Shown here one piece after another: positions 22,933 to 31,647 of a stretch of DNA of 64,000 bases. Source of the stretch: Neorhizobium galegae bv. officinalis (GTDB lineage: Bacteria; Pseudomonadota; Alphaproteobacteria; Rhizobiales; Rhizobiaceae); contig CCRI01000004.1 in NCBI GenBank assembly GCA_000985875.1, positions 397,110-461,109 of the forward strand, in the 5' to 3' direction. Made by a program: the position numbers and the translations under genes. The notes under the pieces are model-generated. The model saw nothing but the letters and a program-made list of their open reading frames with translations. It was not told the origin of the DNA and did no database searches. Numbering within the stretch: position 1 is the first letter of the stretch; every line of letters begins with the position of its first letter.

Positions 22933-24711
22933 ATGTCGCAGAATTCCGAAGGTGTAGTGCCGGCCTTCGAACTTTCCCTGGGTGGTCAGCTCCGCATGAT
23001 GGGCAGAGCATTCTGGAATGCGCCGGTGCGCAATCGCGTTCTGGTGCTGATCGTGGCGCTGCTCCTGGTCATCTTCGCAACCACCTATGCGACATACCGA
23101 TTGAACGAGTGGAACGGGCCGTTCTATGATGCGCTGGAACGGCGCGACATGCCGGAATTCTTAAACCAGCTCGTCGTCTTTGGTGTCATCGCCTTTTCGC
23201 TGACCCTGCTCAACGTCGTCCAGCAATGGCTCAATCAGATCACTGCGATGCGGATGCGCGAGGGGTTGGCGCGCGATCTCGCCGACGTCTGGCTGAAGCC
23301 CGGCCGGGCGCTGAAGCTCGCCGGGGCCGGCGCGATCGCCAACAATCCCGACCAGCGGCTGCACGAGGACACCCGCATCCTGGCGGAAAACACCACGGCG
23401 CTGGCGATCGGGCTCGTCAACTCCACCATTCTGCTGGCGAGCTTCATCGGTGTCCTCTGGGCGATATCGTCGGATTTCGTCTTCCATTTCGGCGGCCGCA
23501 CCATTTCGATCCCCGGCTACATGGTTTGGACGACGATCCTCTATGCGCTGCTGGGTTCGGTGCTGAGCAACGTGGTCGGCAACCTGCTGCCGCGGCTCAA
23601 TGCGGAGCGTTATGCGCGCGAAGCGGACCTGCGCTCAGCCCTGGTGCGCGCCAACGAGAACCTGAAGCCGATCGCGCTGGCGCGCGGCGAGGCGAACGAA
23701 CTCACCCGTGTGCATTTCGCGATCGACGGGGTGCTGGGCATGCTGCGCAAGCTTGCCTGGGCGCTCGCCAATCTCACCTGGGTGTCGGCCGGGTTCGGCT
23801 GGCTGGCGCTGGTGGCACCGATTATCATCGCCTCGCCGATGTATTTTTCGGGCGAGCTTTCCTTCGGTGGGCTGATGATGGCTGTCGGTGCCTTCAACCA
23901 GGTCAACCAGGCGCTCCGCTGGTATGTCGTCAATTTCAGCGTCATCGCCGACTGGCGCGCGACGCTGAACCGCGTCTCGTCCTTCCGCAACGCGCTGCTG
24001 CTCATGGATACGCCGGCCAAGAAGGGCGGGGTGATCGCCTATCGCGAGGCGCAGCAAGGCGAGGGCATCAGCCTTTGCGGAATTACGGTCTATGGCGAGC
24101 CCGATCTGGCAGAGGCGGGACACGGGGTGCGCGTGGTGGAAGGCGATTGCGCCATCAAGCCGGGCGAACGGGTGATGGTCAACGGTGACCCGGGCGCCGA
24201 CCGGCATCTGTTCTTTCAGGCGCTGGCAGGCATCTGGCCCTGGGGGCGCGGCGAGATCGGCCTGCCGCCGGTGGACAGCATGATCATGATGCCGCAGGAC
24301 GGATACCTGCCGACGGCGACGCTGCGCGAGGTGATGATCTCTCCCGCCGGACTGACCGGCGCCGATGACAAGGCGCTGAAGCAAGCCCTCGAAAAGGTCG
24401 GGCTCGGCCGTCTCGTGGGCAGGCTGGACGACGTGGAGCGCTGGGACCGGCTGCTCGACAAGGACGAGGAGGCATCGCTCGCGATCGCCAACGCGTTGCT
24501 GCGCAAGCCGGCCTGGCTGATCATGGACGACGTGCTGGAAGGCCTGGAGCCGGAAACCCAGGAACGGCTGCTGAACGTGCTCAGCCGTCTCGACGGTGTG
24601 ACGCTCATCTATATCGGCCGTTCGGAAGAGTTCCGGGCCAAGTTCTCGCCGCGCCTCTTCCACCTCTCGCCGCTTCACGCGCATGCGAAAAAGAAGAAGG
24701 AAGAGGCATGA
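22933..24711 (+). CDS. SbmA/YddA-type ABC transporter with degenerate ATPase domain
   Basis: A 592-residue fused permease-NBD protein of the ABC_membrane_2 (YddA/SbmA/BacA) family. The membrane half (residues 30-345) has several hydrophobic segments and the family motif EWNGPFYDALE. The C-terminal half (about 380-585) aligns with an ABC ATPase but the catalytic motifs are altered. Walker A is GDPGADRH (418-425; Lys replaced by Arg, final Ser/Thr by His). The signature is LDKDE (508-512). Walker B is IMDD with Asp533 in place of the catalytic Glu, and the H-loop His is missing in YIGRSEEF. The Q-loop Gln454 remains. ATP hydrolysis is thus unlikely; SbmA/BacA, which lacks an NBD, is proton driven. 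Start ATG 22933. The substrate could be peptides by analogy. Confidence 0.87.
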   Translation: MSQNSEGVVPAFELSLGGQLRMMGRAFWNAPVRNRVLVLIVALLLVIFATTYATYRLNEWNGPFYDALERRDMPEFLNQLVVFGVIAFSLTLLNVVQQWLNQITAMRMREGLARDLADVWLKPGRALKLAGAGAIANNPDQRLHEDTRILAENTTALAIGLVNSTILLASFIGVLWAISSDFVFHFGGRTISIPGYMVWTTILYALLGSVLSNVVGNLLPRLNAERYAREADLRSALVRANENLKPIALARGEANELTRVHFAIDGVLGMLRKLAWALANLTWVSAGFGWLALVAPIIIASPMYFSGELSFGGLMMAVGAFNQVNQALRWYVVNFSVIADWRATLNRVSSFRNALLLMDTPAKKGGVIAYREAQQGEGISLCGITVYGEPDLAEAGHGVRVVEGDCAIKPGERVMVNGDPGADRHLFFQALAGIWPWGRGEIGLPPVDSMIMMPQDGYLPTATLREVMISPAGLTGADDKALKQALEKVGLGRLVGRLDDVERWDRLLDKDEEASLAIANALLRKPAWLIMDDVLEGLEPETQERLLNVLSRLDGVTLIYIGRSEEFRAKFSPRLFHLSPLHAHAKKKKEEA

Positions 24712-24712
24712 C

Positions 24713-25435
24713 ATGGGCAGGCATATGACGTCCGCCAAGACCGGACAATGCATCGTCTGCGGCCGCACCTTCCCACTCTCGAAAATGCACAGGACCGGAT
24801 ATCTGCGACCGCATCTTGCCGAGATGATCGTCGAGGAGGTGAAGGACTGCGATGAGAACAGCCTGATCTGCGACGAGGACCTTGCCCGTTTCCGCCGCCG
24901 TTACGTGGAAAAGCTGCTGGACGAGGAGCGGGGCGAGCTCTCCGAACTCGACCGGCGCGTGCTGGACAGTTTCGAGAAGGGCGCTTCGACGGTGCAGAAG
25001 AGCGCTGCCGGCCTGCTCGAGCGCAATCCCACCTTCGGCGAGCGGGTGGCCGACAAGGTCGCCTCCTTCGGCGGCTCCTGGACCTTCATCCTGAGCTTTC
25101 TCGGCGTGCTCGTCGTGTGGATGGCGTTGAACGTCGTCGGCCTGTTCGCCCAGCCTTTCGACCCCTATCCGTTCATCCTGCTCAACCTGGTGCTCTCGTG
25201 CCTGGCGGCGCTGCAGGCGCCGGTCATCATGATGAGCCAACGCCGGCAGGAGGAGAAGGACCGGATGCGCTCGGAGAACGACTACATGATCAACCTGCGC
25301 GCCGAACTGGAAATCCGCCAGCTGCACGAAAAGATCGACCACCAGATGGCGCATCAATGGGAGCGGCTGGCAGAAATGCAGCAGATCCAGATCGAGCTTC
25401 TGGAGCGGCATGGCGGCGGACGCAGCCCGAGCTAG
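24713..25435 (+). CDS. DUF1003 membrane protein
   Basis: A 240-residue protein. The N-terminus has a possible zinc knuckle (CIVCGRTFPLSKMH) and later conserved Cys residues. Two membrane helices near residues 115-135 and 145-165 surround the DUF1003 core (RVADKVASFGGSWTFI, then MALNVVGLFAQPFDPYPFILLN). The C-terminus is a charged helical, coiled-coil-like tail (RRQEEKDRMRSENDYMINLR). Start at 24713 is one base after the upstream stop, with AGGAAGAGG before it; ATG 24725 is an alternative. It is likely co-transcribed with the degenerate ABC protein. Function of the family is unknown. Confidence 0.85.
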   Translation: MGRHMTSAKTGQCIVCGRTFPLSKMHRTGYLRPHLAEMIVEEVKDCDENSLICDEDLARFRRRYVEKLLDEERGELSELDRRVLDSFEKGASTVQKSAAGLLERNPTFGERVADKVASFGGSWTFILSFLGVLVVWMALNVVGLFAQPFDPYPFILLNLVLSCLAALQAPVIMMSQRRQEEKDRMRSENDYMINLRAELEIRQLHEKIDHQMAHQWERLAEMQQIQIELLERHGGGRSPS

Positions 25436-25602
25436 GCTCGCCCGCGGGAGTTCGAAGAGGACGGCTGCAACCCCCAAGAATAACCTTGCGGAATTGCCGG
25501 CTTTTTGAACGTTTGCTCCACCTATTCTTAAAGAGCTGTGTGCTAAACGGTTTTCGCCGCTGGTTGAAGCATCTGCGGTTCCCAACCTTTCAGGATTCCC
25601 AG

Positions 25603-26100
25603 ATGAAAAAAACTCTTCTTATTGCCATGCTCGTCCTCGCCGCGCCCATGCTGGCCCAGGCGAAAACACTCAAGTTCCCGAGCGATGCTCCGATCGCCAG
25701 CATCAAGATCCCCGACAGCTGGAACCCGAAGGAAACCGACACCGGCGTCGATGCCACGTCCAGTGACGATGCCGTCTATCTTTCCGCCGATGTCGCGGAG
25801 CTGAAGTCGATGGACAAGACCGTTTCGGAGGCCATCGATTTCCTGAAGGAGGTTGGCGTCACCGTCGATCCGAAGACGCTGAAGGAAACTCCGGTCGAGG
25901 AGTTCAACGGCATGCAGATGACCACGCTCGATTGGGACGGCAAGGACGAGAACGGTCCGGTGAGCGTCGGGCTTGCACTGATCCAGACGTCGCCGACCAA
26001 GGGTCTCGTCGTCACCTATTGGGGAACCAAGGGCGACGAGGAAAAGCACCAGAAGGAACTGGTCGATATCCTGTTGTCGATCAAGCCGATCGTAAAGTGA
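25603..26100 (+). CDS. Small exported protein of unknown function
   Basis: A 165-residue protein with a clear Sec signal peptide (MKKTLLIAMLVLAAPMLAQA, cleavage after AQA), so periplasmic. The mature part of about 145 residues has no Cys and no motif I recognise. It contains a pattern of alternating strands and one helix (TVSEAIDFLKEVGV), which suggests a small alpha/beta fold. AGGA lies nine bases before the ATG. It stands alone, with a strong hairpin after the stop. No function can be assigned. Confidence 0.8.
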   Translation: MKKTLLIAMLVLAAPMLAQAKTLKFPSDAPIASIKIPDSWNPKETDTGVDATSSDDAVYLSADVAELKSMDKTVSEAIDFLKEVGVTVDPKTLKETPVEEFNGMQMTTLDWDGKDENGPVSVGLALIQTSPTKGLVVTYWGTKGDEEKHQKELVDILLSIKPIVK

Positions 26101-26104
26101 TACG

Positions 26105-26138
26105 GAAAGCGGCGGCGGTTGTTTCCGCCGCCGCTTTC
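26105..26138. terminator. Bidirectional terminator-like hairpin
   Basis: A perfect 14-bp stem (GAAAGCGGCGGCGG with CCGCCGCCGCTTTC, six-base loop) lies between convergent genes ending at 26100 and 26167. It has only short T runs on either side. Confidence 0.65.
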
Positions 26139-26166
26139 GGTTTCGCCGGACTGACCGGGCGAAAAG

Positions 26167-26877
26167 TCAGCCGATGAAATCGTGGATGATCCGGGCGACC
26201 TGTTCCGGCATTTCGAGCTGCAGCATGTGGCCGCTCGGCACTTCCATGGATACCCAGGACGGATCGGCGCTGACCCTGGCGTAGATGCCGGAGAAGATTT
26301 TTGACTGGTCGATACTGGCCGAGACGTAAAGCCTTTTCGTGATCTTCCGATAGTCACCCGAGAGCCTGATCTTCTGGATCATCGTCGCGAACGGCTGCGG
26401 CGAACGGCTGGTCATGTAATGGCGCAGATGTTCCGGCACGCGGGTCGCGTGACGGGCAGGGGGCGGCACCGCGACGCCGCCGAGTTCGCCGGCCATGGCG
26501 AGGTTGGCAAGCGCCACTTCCGGGCCGAGCAGATCGAGCGCCGACTGGCCGTTTTCCGGCAGGAAAGCGTCGAGATAGGTCAGGGTACGGATGCGGGCCG
26601 CGAAACGGTCGGCGACGCCCGATATCACCATGCCGCCATAGGAATGGCCGACGAGGTCGAATTCTTCCAGGCCTTCCGCTTCGATGAGGCCGCAGACGTC
26701 GCCGATATGGGTGTCGAGATTGATGGCGCCCGAAAACAGGTGGGTGCGTTCACCGAGCCCGGTGAGGCTCGGCACGAAGACCTGGTGACCCATGCCCCGC
26801 AGCAGATCGGCGACCGGCGTCCAGCTCGCGCTCGACCCCCAGGCCCCCTGAACCAGAACGATTTTGCGACTGGCCAT
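26167..26877 (-). CDS. Alpha/beta-fold hydrolase (salicylate-esterase-like)
   Basis: A 236-residue cytoplasmic hydrolase. The start segment IVLVQGAWGSSASWTPVADLL supplies the oxyanion region, the nucleophile elbow is GHSYGGM (Ser near residue 78), an acid lies near SASIDQSKIF, and the catalytic His is in PSGHMLQLEMPE. The pattern resembles hydrolases of the methyl-salicylate esterase / hydroxynitrile-lyase type common in rhizobia. A GGGAGGGG SD precedes the ATG at 26877. Substrate unknown; no operon partner. Confidence 0.88.
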   Translation of the reverse strand: MASRKIVLVQGAWGSSASWTPVADLLRGMGHQVFVPSLTGLGERTHLFSGAINLDTHIGDVCGLIEAEGLEEFDLVGHSYGGMVISGVADRFAARIRTLTYLDAFLPENGQSALDLLGPEVALANLAMAGELGGVAVPPPARHATRVPEHLRHYMTSRSPQPFATMIQKIRLSGDYRKITKRLYVSASIDQSKIFSGIYARVSADPSWVSMEVPSGHMLQLEMPEQVARIIHDFIG

Positions 26878-27001
26878 TCATCCCCTCCCGTCTGAACGAT
26901 GCCGGTTGTTTCCCATCCGGCTCCGGCCAAGTCAATGCGACAGGCGAGGGGACAGACTGGGATATCTCTATTGCAGGACAGCCGGTGATCGTCTTCTCCG
27001 A

Positions 27002-28054
27002 TCAGGACGACCAGGTGAGGCCGAACACGCGAAGCCAGTTTTCGATGGCGAATTTTCGCAAGGTAGGCTCGTCGAATCCGGCCTTGCGCATGGCGTCGAA
27101 GAGATGCGGCAAGCCGCTTGCGTCGCCGATCTGGCGGGGTATGACGGTACCGTCGAAGTCTGAGCCGAGAGCCACTCTATCCGCTCCCACGCGGTCGATG
27201 AGATATTCGATGTGGCGGACCACAACATCGAGCGGCGTATCCGCGTCGAGATGGGCGTCGGCACGGATGTCGTAGACGGCGAGGTTGAAGCCGATGACGC
27301 CATCCGTATCGCGAATGGCATCGAGCTGCCGGTCGGTGAGATTGCGGGTCGAGGGGCATAGCGCATGGGCGCAGGCATGGGTGGCGACGAGGGGAGCGGT
27401 GCTCAAGGCCGCGACGTCCCAGAATCCGCGCTCATTGAGATGCGAGAGGTCGATCATGATGCCGAGAGCATTGCAGGTCCTGACCAGATTTCTGCCGAGA
27501 TCAGTCAGTCCGGGACCGGTGTCGGGAGACCTTGGATAGGCAAAGGGAACGCCGTAACCGAAGATGTTCGGACGACTCCAGACCGGGCCGAGGGACCGGA
27601 GACCGGCTTCGTGCAAGCGATGGAGATAATCCAGATCCGGGTCGATCGCTTCGGCGCCCTCCATGTGAAGGACGACGGCAAAAGCGGAATCGGCACGGGC
27701 TGTCCTGATGCCGTCGACATCGGTCGCAGGCCGCATCCGACCGTTCGAACGCCGGATCAGTCCGCCGATTGCGGAAAGCTGCGCGTCGATCTGAAGGCGG
27801 GCGTAATCCAATGGCACGGCGTCGGCATACCGGACCTCGTATCCGTCGCTGGTGACGATAAGGTCGTTTTCCGGTTTGCGCTCGGGGCGGGCATAGAGAG
27901 CGAACAGGCCACCGATCAGGCGTCCTTCGAGTGCGCGAGGAAGATCGAGATGGCCTTCCTCAGACCGGGCCAGGAAATCGCGGCCGGTCGGTTCGTAGTC
28001 CACCATGAACTGGACCGCATCGTTATGCCCATCGAAGACTTCGATACTGTCCAT
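27002..28054 (-). CDS. Membrane dipeptidase (peptidase family M19)
   Basis: A 350-residue zinc dipeptidase of the renal-dipeptidase family, predicted to hydrolyse dipeptides, possibly including D-amino acid ones. The N-terminal metal motif is FDGHNDAVQFM, the bridging carboxylate is in VVLHMEGAEAID, and later metal ligands are in MIDLSHLNERGFWDV and ATHACAHALCPSTRNLTD. GSDFDGTVIP is the C-terminal family motif. No signal peptide, so cytoplasmic despite the family name. Length is normal. It stands alone. Confidence 0.92.
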   Translation of the reverse strand: MDSIEVFDGHNDAVQFMVDYEPTGRDFLARSEEGHLDLPRALEGRLIGGLFALYARPERKPENDLIVTSDGYEVRYADAVPLDYARLQIDAQLSAIGGLIRRSNGRMRPATDVDGIRTARADSAFAVVLHMEGAEAIDPDLDYLHRLHEAGLRSLGPVWSRPNIFGYGVPFAYPRSPDTGPGLTDLGRNLVRTCNALGIMIDLSHLNERGFWDVAALSTAPLVATHACAHALCPSTRNLTDRQLDAIRDTDGVIGFNLAVYDIRADAHLDADTPLDVVVRHIEYLIDRVGADRVALGSDFDGTVIPRQIGDASGLPHLFDAMRKAGFDEPTLRKFAIENWLRVFGLTWSS

Positions 28055-28168
28055 GGGAGTTCAGCCCTCAAGGTCCGGGTTGGCAACGGCATGTCGCAGC
28101 CGGTTCGATCGCCCGCTCATCCCACAGCCGGGTTAGAAGTTTGTGACAACAGGGGGGCTCGGGGCAGC

Positions 28169-30238
28169 CTAACGCCACATGCCGCGCATGCGGGCGGTGA
28201 CGTCGATGCGGACCTGGTGGCGGGCCTGGCGTTCGGCGTCGGACATCGGCGCCACGACCGGCCAGGCGGCGGTTTCGAAGAATTGCAGCAGGGTGGCCGG
28301 GATGAAGCGGGTGCGGGCGGCGTAGACATGCCGGTCGCCCTGCGACGCCTGGCCGTGGACGAAGAAGCGCTGCGGCGTCATCAGGTGCAGGTGGTCCTTG
28401 GCCCGCGTCATCGCGACATAGAGGAGGCGGCGCTCCTCCTCGATCTCGGCGGTCGAGCCGACTCCGAGATCGGACGGGATGCAGCCGTCGACGCAGTTCA
28501 AGAGGAAGACAGAGCGCCATTCCTGGCCCTTGGAGGAGTGGATGGTCGAGAGGATGAGGTAGTCCTCGTCGAGCAGGGGCGTGCCGGATTCGGCGCTGGT
28601 CGCATCCGGCGGGTCGAGGGTTAGTTCTGTGAGGAAGCGTTCGCGCGAGGTATAACCGGAGGCGATCTGTTCGAGTTGCAGCAGGTCGGCCTTGCGGGTT
28701 TCGGCATCCTCGTGAATTCGGATGAGATGCGGCTCGTACCATTGGCGGGCAAGGCCGATCTCGGAGGGCCAGCCCTGGCCCCGGCGCACTGCGGCGAGCA
28801 TGTCGACGAAGGCCGGCCAGTCGGCGCCGGAGCGCGGCGGGGTGGGGATTTCCTGCAGCGCTGCGAGCGGTTCCGGGTCGGCGGCGATGGCGTCGAGGAT
28901 CTTGCCGGCCGTCTGTGGGCCGATGCCGGGAATGAGCTGCATCAACCGGAAACCGGCGACGCGGTCGCGCGGATTCTGGGCGAAGCGCAGCGCGGCCAGC
29001 AGGTCCTTGACATGGGCGCTGTCGAGGAATTTCAGGCCGCCGAATTTCACGAAGGGGATGTTGCGGCGGGTGAGCTCGACTTCGAGCGGGCCGGAATGGT
29101 GCGAGGAGCGGAACAGCACGGCCTGCTGTTTGAGCGTTATGCCGGTTTCGCGGTTTTCGAGGATTTTTTCGACGATGTAATTGGCCTGTTCGGTCTCGTC
29201 CTTGACGGCGACGAGGCGGGGGCGCTCCTCGGACTGGCGGTCTGTCCACAGGTTCTTGGTGAAGCGCTCGCGGGCGAGGTCGATGACGCCGTTGGCGGCC
29301 GCCAGGATCGTGTTGGTCGAGCGGTAATTGCGGTCGAGCGTGACGATATTGGCCGGCGGATCGAACGTGTTCGGGAAATCGAGGATGTTGCGGATCGTCG
29401 CGGCGCGGAAGGAATAGATCGACTGGGCGTCGTCGCCGACGACGGTCAGCCCGATGCCGCCGGGCTTCATCGCCATCAGGATCGACGATTGCAGGCGGTT
29501 GGTGTCCTGGTATTCGTCGACCAGCACATGGTCGAAGCGGCCGCCGACATCTTCAGCAATCGCCGGTTCGCTCATCATCTGCGCCCAGTAGAGCAGGAGA
29601 TCGTCGTAATCCAGCACGTTCTGGGCCTGCTTGGCCTCGACATAGGAGGCGAAGAGTTCGCGCAGCTGCGGTTCCCAGGCCGAGCACCAGGGAAAATGCA
29701 GTTTCAGCACCTCGTCGAGCGGCGTTTCGGAATTTACGGCGCGGGAATAGATCTGAAGACAGGTGCCCTTGGTCGGAAACCGGTTCTCTGTCTTCGAGAA
29801 GCCGAGTTCGTGGCGCACCAGGTTCATCAGGTCGGCGGAGTCTTCCCGGTCGTGGATGGTGAAATCGTGGTCGAGGCCGATCTGTTCGGCATAGAGGCGC
29901 AAGAGGCGGGCGCCGATGCCGTGGAAAGTGCCGGCCCAGGCGAGCGCATCGGTCATGATGCCGGCATTGGCCCCCAGCACCTGCGCGCAGATGCGCTCGA
30001 CGCGGCGGCCCATTTCGGAAGCGGCGCGGCGGGAAAAGGTCATCAGCAGGATGCGGCGCGGATCGGCGCCCGAGACGATCAGGTGCGCGACGCGGTGGGC
30101 GAGCGTGTTGGTCTTGCCGGAACCGGCGCCGGCGATGACCAGCAACGGGCCGGCCGCGCCGCCGTTCGGTACGTCGGAGCCGTGCTCCACCGCGCGCCGC
30201 TGCGCGTCGTTCAGCTTTTCCAGATAAGCAACAGCCAT
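28169..30238 (-). CDS. UvrD/Rep-family ATP-dependent DNA helicase
   Basis: A 689-residue superfamily 1A 3'-5' helicase. Walker A is IAGAGSGKTNTL, motif II DEYQDTNRLQ, motif III VVGDDAQSIYSFR, motif IV LDRNYRSTNTIL, motif V TIHSSKGQEW and motif VI RRLLYVAMTRAKDHLHL. It is shorter than the housekeeping UvrD and I recognise it as a second, rhizobial UvrD-like helicase rather than UvrD itself. I chose ATG 30238 (MAVAYLEKLNDAQ) because GGGA lies six bases before it; ATG 30268 adds ten residues and is possible. Likely role in repair or recombination. Confidence 0.88.
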   Translation of the reverse strand: MAVAYLEKLNDAQRRAVEHGSDVPNGGAAGPLLVIAGAGSGKTNTLAHRVAHLIVSGADPRRILLMTFSRRAASEMGRRVERICAQVLGANAGIMTDALAWAGTFHGIGARLLRLYAEQIGLDHDFTIHDREDSADLMNLVRHELGFSKTENRFPTKGTCLQIYSRAVNSETPLDEVLKLHFPWCSAWEPQLRELFASYVEAKQAQNVLDYDDLLLYWAQMMSEPAIAEDVGGRFDHVLVDEYQDTNRLQSSILMAMKPGGIGLTVVGDDAQSIYSFRAATIRNILDFPNTFDPPANIVTLDRNYRSTNTILAAANGVIDLARERFTKNLWTDRQSEERPRLVAVKDETEQANYIVEKILENRETGITLKQQAVLFRSSHHSGPLEVELTRRNIPFVKFGGLKFLDSAHVKDLLAALRFAQNPRDRVAGFRLMQLIPGIGPQTAGKILDAIAADPEPLAALQEIPTPPRSGADWPAFVDMLAAVRRGQGWPSEIGLARQWYEPHLIRIHEDAETRKADLLQLEQIASGYTSRERFLTELTLDPPDATSAESGTPLLDEDYLILSTIHSSKGQEWRSVFLLNCVDGCIPSDLGVGSTAEIEEERRLLYVAMTRAKDHLHLMTPQRFFVHGQASQGDRHVYAARTRFIPATLLQFFETAAWPVVAPMSDAERQARHQVRIDVTARMRGMWR

Positions 30239-30493
30239 GCCCGTTCCCGATGTGTTCGAATTAGCCATAGCTGATTCGGGCGCCTGCGCGGAAATCCGCG
30301 TCGGCACGTCTGCGGCAAGTCGCCAACTTGCCCGCGGGCCGGAACATTGCGACGATGCCACCGGCGGCATTTTCGCCCAAGTACAATTTGCATGCCCAAG
30401 AGCCGGTGCCGCGATCAATTCGCGTCGGCGTCTGTATCCGTTTGTATTTTAAACGTAAATCACGCTTTCGTTACGCCTTTCATGCAAATAAAC

Positions 30494-30522
30494 TTGACCA
30501 TAAATCTCTGCTTTGGTTATGA
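30494..30522 (+). promoter_or_regulatory. Promoter of the iron ABC transporter operon
   Basis: TTGACC (30494-30499), a 17-base spacer and TTATGA (30517-30522), about 40 bases upstream of the TTG start. A TGA-N9-TCA sequence (30520-30534) overlaps its downstream edge and matches the short core reported for RirA iron boxes, though this is a low-information motif. The rest of the gap 30239-30562 holds nothing else I can support. Confidence 0.55.
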
Positions 30523-30562
30523 GGGGGCTCGTCAAATTCCTGACTCTCTTGCGGAGGCGACC

Positions 30563-31576
30563 TTGAGAACTTCATTCACCTTGGCTGCGGGCGTTGTCCT
30601 GGCCTTTTCCGTTCTGTCCCTGTCATCGCCGGCTTCGGCGCAGGTGGCCGACAGTCTCACCATCTATAACGCCCAGCATGAAGGGCTGACCAAGGAATGG
30701 GTGAAGGCCTTCACGGAAGAGACCGGCATCGCGGTCACCATCCGCCAGGGCAGCGACCTCGAAATCGCCAACCAGATCGTCCAGGAGGGCGCCAATTCGC
30801 CGGCCGACGTGTTCCTGACCGAAAATTCGCCGGCCATGGTGCTGGTCGACGGCAAGGGCCTTTTCGCGCCGGTCGACAAGGCAACCCTCGACCAGGTTCT
30901 GCCGGGTTTCCATCCGGCCAACGGCAACTGGGTCGGCATCGCTGCCCGCTCGACCGTTTTTGTCTATGACAAGACCAAGCTGACGCAGGACAAGCTGCCG
31001 AAGTCGATGCTCGACCTCGCCAAGCCGGAATGGAAGGGCCGCTGGACGGCATCTCCGTCGGGCGCCGATTTCCAGGCGATCGTCGGGGCGTTGTTGCAGC
31101 TGAAGGGCGAAGAAGCGACCGCGGCCTGGCTGAAGGGCATGAAGGAAAACGCGACGCCGATCCGCGGCAATTCGACGGCGATGAAGGCGGTCAACGCCGG
31201 CCAGTTCGAAGGCGCTCTGATCTATCACTACTACTATTTCGGCGACGTCGCGAAGACCGGCGAGAATACCAAGAACATCGGCATGCACTATTTCAAGAAC
31301 CAGGATCCGGGTGCCTTCGTGTCGATCTCGGGCGGCGGCGTCCTCGCCTCCTCCAAGCACAAGGAACAGGCGCAGGCCTTCCTGAAGTGGGTCACCGGCA
31401 AGGGCGGCCAGAAGATCCTGCGCGACGGCACCTCCTTTGAATACGCCGTCGGCAAGGGCGAGGCTTCCAACAAGATGCTGACTCCCATCGCAGACCTGGC
31501 AGCCCCGAAGGTCGAGCCCTCGACGCTCAACAACGCCAAGGTCACCGACATGATGACCGCCGCCGGCCTGCTCTAA
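30563..31576 (+). CDS. Ferric-iron ABC transporter substrate-binding protein (TTG start)
   Basis: A 337-residue periplasmic Fe(III)-binding protein of the FbpA/FutA type. The signal peptide is [22 protein letters not shown], cleaved before [17 protein letters not shown]. The Tyr-rich motif [14 protein letters not shown] provides the adjacent iron-ligating tyrosines of the family. I chose TTG at 30563: GGAGG ends five bases before it and the signal peptide begins there. The upstream in-frame ATG at 30347 would place promoter sequence inside the protein. It is the first gene of an operon with permease and ATPase. Confidence 0.92.
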   Translation: MRTSFTLAAGVVLAFSVLSLSSPASAQVADSLTIYNAQHEGLTKEWVKAFTEETGIAVTIRQGSDLEIANQIVQEGANSPADVFLTENSPAMVLVDGKGLFAPVDKATLDQVLPGFHPANGNWVGIAARSTVFVYDKTKLTQDKLPKSMLDLAKPEWKGRWTASPSGADFQAIVGALLQLKGEEATAAWLKGMKENATPIRGNSTAMKAVNAGQFEGALIYHYYYFGDVAKTGENTKNIGMHYFKNQDPGAFVSISGGGVLASSKHKEQAQAFLKWVTGKGGQKILRDGTSFEYAVGKGEASNKMLTPIADLAAPKVEPSTLNNAKVTDMMTAAGLL

Positions 31577-31599
31577 AAGCGGTCGATAACAGTTGCATG

Positions 31600-31630
31600 G
31601 AGACATCGCAGGGCGTACCTGCGATGTCTC
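31600..31630 (+). terminator. Intercistronic hairpin / partial terminator
   Basis: A perfect 13-bp stem (GAGACATCGCAGG with CCTGCGATGTCTC, five-base loop) followed by GTATTTT, 23 bases after the binding-protein stop. Such hairpins commonly protect the upstream message and lower permease expression. It overlaps two alternative permease starts (31597, 31624). Confidence 0.65.
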
Positions 31631-31647
31631 GTATTTTCGGACCGGCA

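Noticed and set aside
25505..25531. TTGAAC and TCTTAA as promoter of the small exported gene
   Set aside because: The spacing is 15 bases and the -10 is poor; not strong enough to annotate.
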